DNA of 64,000 bases from Solihabitans fulvus. GTDB lineage: Bacteria; Actinomycetota; Actinomycetes; Mycobacteriales; Pseudonocardiaceae. Both the position numbers and the translations under genes were made by a program. How positions within the stretch are numbered: position 1 is the first letter of the stretch; every line of letters begins with the position of its first letter. The DNA is taken from positions 60,436-124,435 of the forward strand of contig NZ_VUOB01000046.1 of assembly GCF_008386585.1 (NCBI RefSeq). Direction: 5' to 3'. The notes under the pieces are model-generated. The model was not told where the DNA came from, did no database searches, and was given only the letters and a program-made list of their open reading frames with translations. This document shows, piece by piece, positions 48,701-57,700 of the stretch.

Positions 48701-51700
48701 CACCACGATCTCCACCGACCGAGGCAACACCAACGCCACCACAGCCTCAGGACCAACACCACGCGCAACCAGCTCACGCGCCAACCCATTCGCCCGCGCA
48801 TCCACCTCCGCGTAGCTCAACTCCACACCAGCCGACACCAACGCCACCACATCCGGAGTCCGCCCCACCTGCGCCTCAAACAACGCCGGCAACGTCGCCG
48901 CAGCCACCGCACGATCCGTGTCGTTCCACTCGGTCAGCACCCGCCGCCGCTCGGCGGGGCCGAGCAGGTCGAGTTGGTCGAGCTCGGTGATCGCGTCGTC
49001 GGCCAGCAGGTCGAGCACGTGGGTCAGGTGCCCGGACAGGTTCCGCACGGTCCGTTCGTCGAACAGGGCGCTGTCGTAGCCGAACTGGATCGTCAGCTCC
49101 TCACCGGGGATGACCACCAGGCTGAGCGGATAGCTGGTCGGCTCGACGGCGTCCATGTCGTGCAGCCGCAGGCCGTACTGGGCAAGGGCGTCCTCGTCGA
49201 ACGGGTAGTTCTCGAACACGACGATGCTGTCGAACAGGGTGACGCCGCCGGGAACCGCGGTCCAGCCCTGGAGTTCGGCCAGCGAGACGAAGTCGAACCG
49301 CCGCGACTCGGCCTGCGCGGACTGGAGTTCCCGCAACCACGGGATCAGTTTCTGTCCACTGTGGACGCGCAGTCGCGTCGGCAGGGTGTTGATGAACATC
49401 CCCACCATTGACTCCACGCCGGCCAGCTCGGCGGGCCGACCGGACACGGTGGTGCCGAACACCACGTCGGTGTCGCCGGTGTAGCGCGCCAACAGCACGC
49501 CCCAGGCGCCCTGCACTACGGTGTTCATGGTCAGCCCGTGCCGCTGCGCGGTCTCCCGCAGCCGGGTCGACCGCGCGGCGGACATCGTGAAGCGGATCGC
49601 CTCGGCGGACTCGGCCCGGTGCGCGTCGACCGGGCGGCGGTCATACGGCAGCGCGGTCGGCGAGTCGAACCCGTCCAGCAGGCCGCGCCAGTGCGCCTGC
49701 GCCTCGGCCTGGTCGCGCTCGCCAAGCCAGGCGAGGTAGTCGCGGAACGGTTGCCGTGGCGCAAGCGCGGCGGCCCGGCCACCGGTCGCGGCGGCGTGCA
49801 GCGCGCACACCTCGGTGAACACCTCGGCCGCGCTCCAGCCGTCCAGCAGGATGTGGTGGAACGTCCAGAGCTGCGCGACCTCGTCGGCGGACAGCCGCGC
49901 GATGGTCAGCCGCATCAGCGGCGCGATCGCGAGATCCAGGCCCGCGGCCCGATCCTGCTCGACCAGCCCGGCGAGCGCGGCCTCGCGCGCCGGCTCCGCC
50001 AGGCCCGCGAGGTCGTGATACGCGATCGGCAGCTCGACCTCGCGCTGCACCACCTGCAACGGCCGGTCGAGCCCGTCCCAGACGACCCGGCTGCGCAGGA
50101 TCGCGGTGCGCTCGACAACCCGCTGCCAGGCCGCGCCGAGCTCCTTCGGGTCACGCACCCCGGACAGCCGCAGCCGCACCTGGTTGAAGTACGCGCCGGT
50201 GCTCGCGCCCACTAGGCTGTGGAACACCATGCCGGCCTGCATCGGCGTCAGCGGGTAGACGTCCTCGACCTCCCGGCCGTCGCCGACCAGGATGTCCACA
50301 GTGGACTGATCGAGCCGCGCGAGTGGGAAATCCGACGGCGTCCGGCCGCCCGCCTCCGGGTCGGCGCAGTGCGCCACGATCGCCTCGACGGCGGCCAGGG
50401 TCTCCTCGGCCAGCCGGGACATCGTGTCCGCGTGGTGCAGGCCGGTGGAGTAGCTGAAGGTCAGTTCGAGGCGCCGGTGCTCGACCCTGCCGACGACGTC
50501 GAGCTGGTGCGGCCGCTGGGTTTCCCCGTCCGCGTGGCCGGCGAGCCCGCCGTCCATCGCGCCGAACAGGTCGCCGCCTGCGTCGGGCCAGTCGAACTGG
50601 CCGAGGTAGTTGAAGCTCACCAACGGCTCGACCGGCGCGCCGAGGTCGGCCCGCGCGAGGTAGCGCAGCGCGCCGTAGCCGACGCCCCGGTGCGGCACTG
50701 CGCGCAGTTGTTCCTTGACGGACTTGAGCGTCGCTCCCCAGTCGCCGTCCGGCACGTCGAGCGCCACCGGGAACAGCGCGGTGAACCAGCCGACCGTGCG
50801 GGACAGGTCGACACCGTCGAACAGCTCCTCGCGGCCGTGCCCCTCCAGGTTCAGCAGCACCCTCGGCCGCCCGGTCCAGCCCGACAGCGCCCGCGCGAGA
50901 GCACTGAGCAGCACGTCGTTGACCTGCGTCAGGTAGGCGCGCGGCACGTCCTGCAACAGCGCCCTGGTGGCTTCCGCGCCGAGCCGGACGGTGACCGAGC
51001 GCGTCGAGCCGACGGTGTTCGCGCCGCACCCGTCGGTGGGCAGCGCGGCATCGGCCCGGTCGCCGACGGCCGTCCAGTGCGCCAGCTCGTCGTCGAAGCC
51101 GCCTGCCGCGGCGTGCTCGTCCAGCCGCAGCGCCCAGTCCCGGAAGGCGGTGGTCTTCTCCCCCAGGGTGATCGGCGTGCCGCCGAGGGCCTGCCGGTAC
51201 GCGGTTTCCAGGTCCTCCAACAGGATCCGCCAGGACACGCCGTCCACGACGAGGTGGTGCGCGGCAAGGAACAGCAGGGGGTGCGCCTCGCCGCGACGGA
51301 ACAGCACGGCGCGCAGCAATGGTCCCTCGGCCAGGTCGAAGCCCTGGTGCACGTCCTCGATGGCGCGGTCGATCCCGGCGGGCAGCGCGTGCCGCACCAG
51401 CAGCGGATCCTCCCGCTGGGTCGGCGCGTTGCACTGCCGCCACCGGCCGTCCACGCGGGTGAACCGCATCCGCAGCGCGTCGTGGTGCTCGACCAGCGCG
51501 GCGAGCGCGGCGCGCAGCGCGGCCTCGTCCACGTCCTCGGCCAGTTCGACGCGCACGGACTGGTCCAGCTGCTCCGGCCTGGCCCCGCTGGTCTCGAAGA
51601 ACCAGCGCTGGATCGGGGTCAGTGGCGCTTCGCCGCTGACCGGTCCCTGCTCGATCCGTTCCGCCACCTCGGCGGCGCCGGCCGCCAGGGCGGCGACCGT

Positions 51701-54700
51701 CGGCCGCGCGAACACGTCGCGCGGCATCACGCCGAGCCCGGCGCGGCGGGCCCGCGACACCACCTGGATGCTCAGGATCGAGTCGCCGCCCAGCTCGAAG
51801 AAGTTGTCCTCGACGCCGACGCTCGGCACGCCGAGCACCTCGGCCCAGATGCCGGCCAGCAGCAGTTCCGCCTCGGTGCGCGGCGCGACGAAGCCGATCC
51901 GCTGCTCGGCCAGGTCGGGCACCGGCAGTGCGGCCCTGTCCAGCTTTCCGTGCCGGCTCAACGGCAACTCGTCCAACAGCACGAAGGCAGTCGGCACCAT
52001 GTAGTCGGGCAGCAGCCCGGCGAGGGCCGCGCCGAGTGCCGCGGGACGCACCTCGCTCGAACCGGGGCTCGGCACCACATAGGCCACCAGCCGCCGGGTG
52101 CCGCCGCTGCCGCTCGCCGCCACGACGACGGCCTCGGCGACCTCGGGCAGCCCGGTCAACGCGGCCTCGATCTCGCCGGGTTCGATGCGGAAGCCCCGGA
52201 TCTTGACCTGCTCGTCCACCCTGCCGACGAACTCCAGCTCGCCGTCGGCGGTCCACCGCACCAGGTCGCCGGTGCGGTACATCCGCGAGCCCGGTGCGCC
52301 GAACGGGTCGGCCACGAACCGGTCCGCGGTCAGGCCGGGACGGCGGAGGTAGCCACGCGCCAGGCCGCCGCCGGTGATGTGCAGTTCGCCCGCGACGCCG
52401 ACCGGCGTCGGTCTCAGCGCGGCGTCCAGCACGTAGACCTGGTTGTGGTCGAGGGCGTGCCCGATCGGCACCGGCTCGGCGACCAGCTCCGCGTCGGACA
52501 TCCGGTGGGCGGTGGCGAAGGTCGTGGTCTCGGTGGGGCCGTACCCGTCGACGACGACCAGCCCGGGGCACGCGTCCAGCACTCGGCGCACCGCCCAGGC
52601 CGGCACGACGTCGCCGCCGGTCCACACCTCGCGCACGCCGTCGAGACAGTGCGGCGATTCCTGTGCCAACACGCGGAACACGCCTGCGGTCAGCCACAGC
52701 GCGGTCACGCCGTGCGCGGTCGTGGTGTGCCGCACCACGTCCGCGTCCACGGCGCCGGGCGGCGCGAGCACGACGCGCCCGCCGCGCAGCAGCGGCACCC
52801 ACAGCTCGTAGGTGGAGGCGTCGAACGCGGGCGGCGAGTGCAGCAGCACCCGGTCGTGCGCGCCGTTGTCGAACCGGTGGTCGTGGACCAGGGCGACGAC
52901 GTCTCGGTGCCGCACCGCCACGCCCTTCGGCGTGCCGGTCGACCCGGAGGTGTACATCACGTACGCGAGACACTCCGGATCCACGAACGCGGCAGGCCCG
53001 TGCACCACCTCGGCGGAGTCGGCGTCCACCACGACGGTCGGTCCACTGTGGACCTTCGCGGCGAGGTCGGCCCAGGTGTGGTCGGTGAGCAGGACCTCGG
53101 CCTCGGCCTCCGCCAGCACCAGTCGCATCCGGTCGGCCGGGGCCCGCGCGTCGAGCGGCACGTACGCGCCGCCCGCCTTGAGCACCGCCAGCTCCGCGAT
53201 CACGAACTCGACGGATCGCTCCAGCAGCAGGCCGACGCGGCTCTCCGCGCGAACGCCGAGGTCGGTCAGCCGCCGCGCCAGCGCGGTCGAGGACCGGTCC
53301 AGTTCCGCGTAGCTCACCTCGACGCCGTCGGCCGCGACGGCGATCGCGTCGGGCGTACGCCGGACCTGCTCGGCGAACAGGCCGTGGACGGTGTCGTCGG
53401 CCGGTTCCTCGACCGGCCCGTTCCACTCGACCAGCAGGCGGAGCCGCTCGGCGTCAGTCAGCATCGGCAGCTCGTCGACCGGCCCGTCCAGGTGTTCCGC
53501 CATGCCGGCCAGCAGGGTCACCAGGTGCTCGGCCATGCGGTGCACGGTCGCCGCGTCGAACTGGGTCGGGTCGTAGCCGAGGGCGAGGCCGAGCGTGTCG
53601 CCGGGATAGGCGACCACGCTGAGCGGATAGTTGGTCGTCTCGATGCCACGCAGCTCGCGCAGGCCGAGCCCGTGCGCCCCGGCCGTCTCGTCGTTGATCG
53701 GGTAGTTCTCGAATACGACGATGCTGTCGAACAGCGCGCCGCCGGCCGGTAGTTCGCTCCAGCCCTGGATGTGCGCGAGGGACACGAAGTCGAAGCGGCG
53801 CGACTCCGCCTGCGCCAGCTGTAGGTCGCGCAGCCAGTCGGCCAGCCGCTGGTCGCCGCGCACCTCGGCGCGCAGCGGCAGCGTGTTGATGAAGATGCCG
53901 ATCATCGACTCGACGCCGGGCAGTTCGGCCGGCCGGCCGGACACCGTGGTGCCGAACACGACGTCGCTTTGCCCGGCGTGCCTGGACAGCAGCACGGCCC
54001 AGGCGCCCTGCACGAGCGTGTTCACGGTCAGGCCGTTGGCCGACGCCGCCAGCCGCAGCGCGGCCGACCGTTCCGCCGGCAGCGCGACGCGTACGGTGCC
54101 GGTGGACTCGGCGCGGTGCGCCTCGGCGGAAACGCGGTCGCGGGGCAGGGCCGTCGACTCGGTGAGGCCGGACAGCGCGCGCCGCCAGTGCTCCTCGGCC
54201 GCCGCGTGGTCGCGGTCGCCGAGCCAGTCGAGGTAGTCGCGGAACGGTCGGCGCGGCACCGGGTCCGCGGCGGAGTCACCCGACAGCACGGCGTGCCAGG
54301 CGAACACGTCGGCGAGGACCTCGAAGACGCTCCACCCGTCCAGCAGCACGTGGTGGAATGTCCACACGACCCTGACTTCGTTGTCGGACAGCCGAATCAG
54401 GGCCACCCGGAGCAGCGGGGCGAGGTCCAGCCCGAGGCCTTCGGCGCGGTCGGCGGCGAGCAGGTCGTGCAGGCGCGCCTGCCGCTGCCGCTCCGACAGT
54501 CCGGTCCAGTCGTGCGTGGTGATCGGGACGCCGACGTGCCGCTGCACCACCTGGAGCGGCTCGTCGACGCCCTCCCACACGACGCGGCTGCGCAGGATCG
54601 GCGTCGCCGCCACGACCCGGTGCCACGCCTCGCCGAGCACGCCGAGGTCGGGCACCCCGGCCAGCACGAAGGTCAACTGCTGGAAGTAGACGCCCTGGTC

Positions 54701-57700
54701 TCCCTGGGACAGCCGGTGGAACACCATCCCGGCCTGCGTCGGGGTCAGCGGGTAGATGTCCTCGACCGCCTCACCGTCGCCGACCAGCGCGTCCACAGTG
54801 GACTGATCGAGTCGCGCGAGCGGGAAGTCCGATGGGGTGCGCCCGCCGGTATCCGGCCGCGCGCAGTGCGCGAGGAGCTGCCGTAGGGCGTCGAGCATGG
54901 CGTCGGCGACCGCGCGGACGGTGTCCGACCGGTGCACGTGCTCGGAGTAGAGCCAGCGGAACTCCAGGCAGCCGTCCTCGACGATGCCGACCACGTCGAT
55001 CAGGTGCGCGCGCGCCGCGTCGGGGTCGGTGGACAGGTCGAGCGCGGGTCGCGATGCGTAGAGCCCGTCGGGCAGGTCGAACTGGCCGAGATAGTTGAAG
55101 CTCACCCTCGGCGACACGGCAGGGGCGCGGCCGTCGAGGTGGCGCAGCGCGCCGTAGCCGAGGCCCCGCCCCGGCACGGCCCGCAGCTGTTCCTTGACCG
55201 ACTTCAGCGCGGAACCCCAGTCGCCGGCCGGCGCGTCGAGCGCGACCGGGAACAACGACGTGAACCACCCGACGGTGCGGGACAGGTCGACGCCGTCGAA
55301 CAGCTCCTCCCGGCCGTGCCCCTCCAGGTCGATCAGCACGCGGTCGCGGCCGGTCCAGTCGGCCAGCGCGCGGCCGAGCGCGGTCAGCAGCACGTCGTTG
55401 ACCTGCGTGCGATATACGGCCGGCACGTCGTGCAGCAGCGCGGCGGTGTCCGCAGCGTCGAGCCGGACGGTGACCGACCGCTCCGAGCCGACGGTGTTCG
55501 CGCCGTCCCGGTCCACCGGCAACGCAGGATCGGTCCCGGCGCCCACCTCGGACCAGTGCGGCAGTTCGGTGTCGAACCCGCCGGCCAGCGCGTGTTCGGC
55601 AAGGCGCGTCGACCAGTCCCGCACCGGAGTGGTCTTGGGGCCGAGGCGGACGGCCTCGCCGCGCAGGGCCTGCGCGTAGCCGATGTCCAGGTCCGCCAAC
55701 AGGATCCGCCAGGACACGCCGTCCACGACCAGGTGGTGGACGGCGAGGAACAGCGCCGGTCGCCGGTCGTCGCCGAGGTCGAACAGCACCGCCCGCAGCA
55801 GCGGGCCCGCGCCGAGGTCGAGGCTCGTGTGCGTCTCGCCGACGGCGCGGCGCACGGCCGCGTCCCGCATGCCGTGGTGCACGGCCGAAAGGTCGAGCAG
55901 GCGCAGCGGATCGGCGGTCGCGGCGGCGGCGTTGTGTTGCCGCCACCCGTGTTCGGTGCGCTCGAAGCGCATCCGCAGCGCGTCGTGGTGCGCCACGATC
56001 GCGGTCAGCGCGGCGCGCAGCGCGGCCTCGTCGACGTGCTCGCGCAGCTCGACCGTCACGGACTGGTTGAAGTGCCAGGGACGCGCGGGGTCGCTGTCGA
56101 GGAACCACCGTTGGATCGGGGTCAGCGGCACGTCACCGCTGACGACGCCCTGCTCCGCCACCACCGCGTCGGCGACCCGGCCGACGGCGGGGGCGAGCTT
56201 CGCGATGGTCTGGTGTTGGAAGATGTCCTTGCTGGTCAGGCCGTAGCCGGCCTGCCTGGCGCGGGACACCAACGCGATGCTGAGGATCGAGTCGCCGCCC
56301 AGCTCGAAGAAGTTGTTGTGCACGCCGACTCGGTCGACGCCGAGGACGTCGGCCCAGATCTCGGCCAGCGCGCGTTCGGTGTCGGTGCGGGGCGCGACAT
56401 AGCCGACGGCCTGCCGGCGCGGCCGGTCGGCCGGCGCGGCCTCCGGCTCGTTCGCCCAGCGTTCGGTGGCGAGCGGCCCGAGCGCGGCGAGCGGGCTGTC
56501 CGGGGTGTCGGCGATCGCGGCGAGCAGCTTCGCCAGGTTCCGGGCCAGGTCGTCGATGGTTGCCGCGTCGAACAGGTCGGTGTTGTACTCGACCGCGAGG
56601 TCCAGTTCGCCGTCCCTCGGCCAGAACTCCAGCACGAGGTCGAACCGCGCGGCCGGTCGCGGCAGCCGCTGTTCGGCGATGCGCAGTCCGCCGATCTCCC
56701 GCGTCGGCACCATGTCGGTCTGGAGCACGACGAGCGCCTGCACCAGCGGCGTGCGGCTGGGGTCGCGGTCGGGTCGCAGCTCCTCGACCAACCGGTCGAA
56801 GGGCACCTCGCCGTGTTCGAAGGCCGCGAGCACGGTTTCCCTTACCGCGCCGAGGAAGTCGGCGAAGCGCTGCGCCGGGTCGATCCGCGAGCGCAGCACG
56901 AGGGTGTTCACGAAGAACCCGGCCAGCCGCTCGAGTTCGGCGCGGTCGCGGCCGGAGGTCACGGTGCCGATGGCGATGTCGCGCTGGTTCGCCTGCTGGG
57001 ACAGCAGCAGCTGCGCGGCGGCGGTGAGCGTGACGAACAGGGTCGCGTCGTGCGTCTGGCCCAGCCTGGTGAGCCGGCCGACCAGCTCGGCCGGCAGGGC
57101 GCGGCGGTGCAGCGCGCCGTGCGTGGTGCGCACCGATGGCCTCGGCCGGTCGGTCGGCAGGTCGAGGCCGCGCAGCCCGTCGAGCTGCCGACGCCAGTAG
57201 TCGACGTGCTCGTCGAGGTCGGGGCCGGCGGCGCGAGCGCGCTGCCACACGGCGTAGTCCGGGTACTGGATCGGCAGGTCCGGCAGCCCGGCCGCGGCGC
57301 CGTGCGCGTACAGCTCGCCGAGCTCGTCGACGAGCAGGCCAACGGACCAGCCGTCGGTGACGATGTGGTGCTGCGCCAGCACAAGCACGTGCTCGGTCTC
57401 CGCGAGGCGGATCAGCACGGCCCTGGTCAGCGGGCCCCTGCGCAGGTCGAAGGGCCGGCCGGCCTCGCGCAGCAGTTCCGCGTCCAACGCGGTGTCGCGG
57501 TCCGTCCCCGAGAGGTGGCCGAGGTCGACCGACCGGAGCGGGAGGTCGCCGTGGTCGGCGACGCGCTGCACGCCGCGCCCGTCGACGGTGTCGAAGGTGG
57601 TGCGCAGCGACTCGTGCCGCGCAGCCAGCGCCGCCAGCGCCGCCAGCAGCGCCGCCTCGTCCAGCCGGCCGGTCAGCCGCAGGCCGACGCCGGTGTTGTA

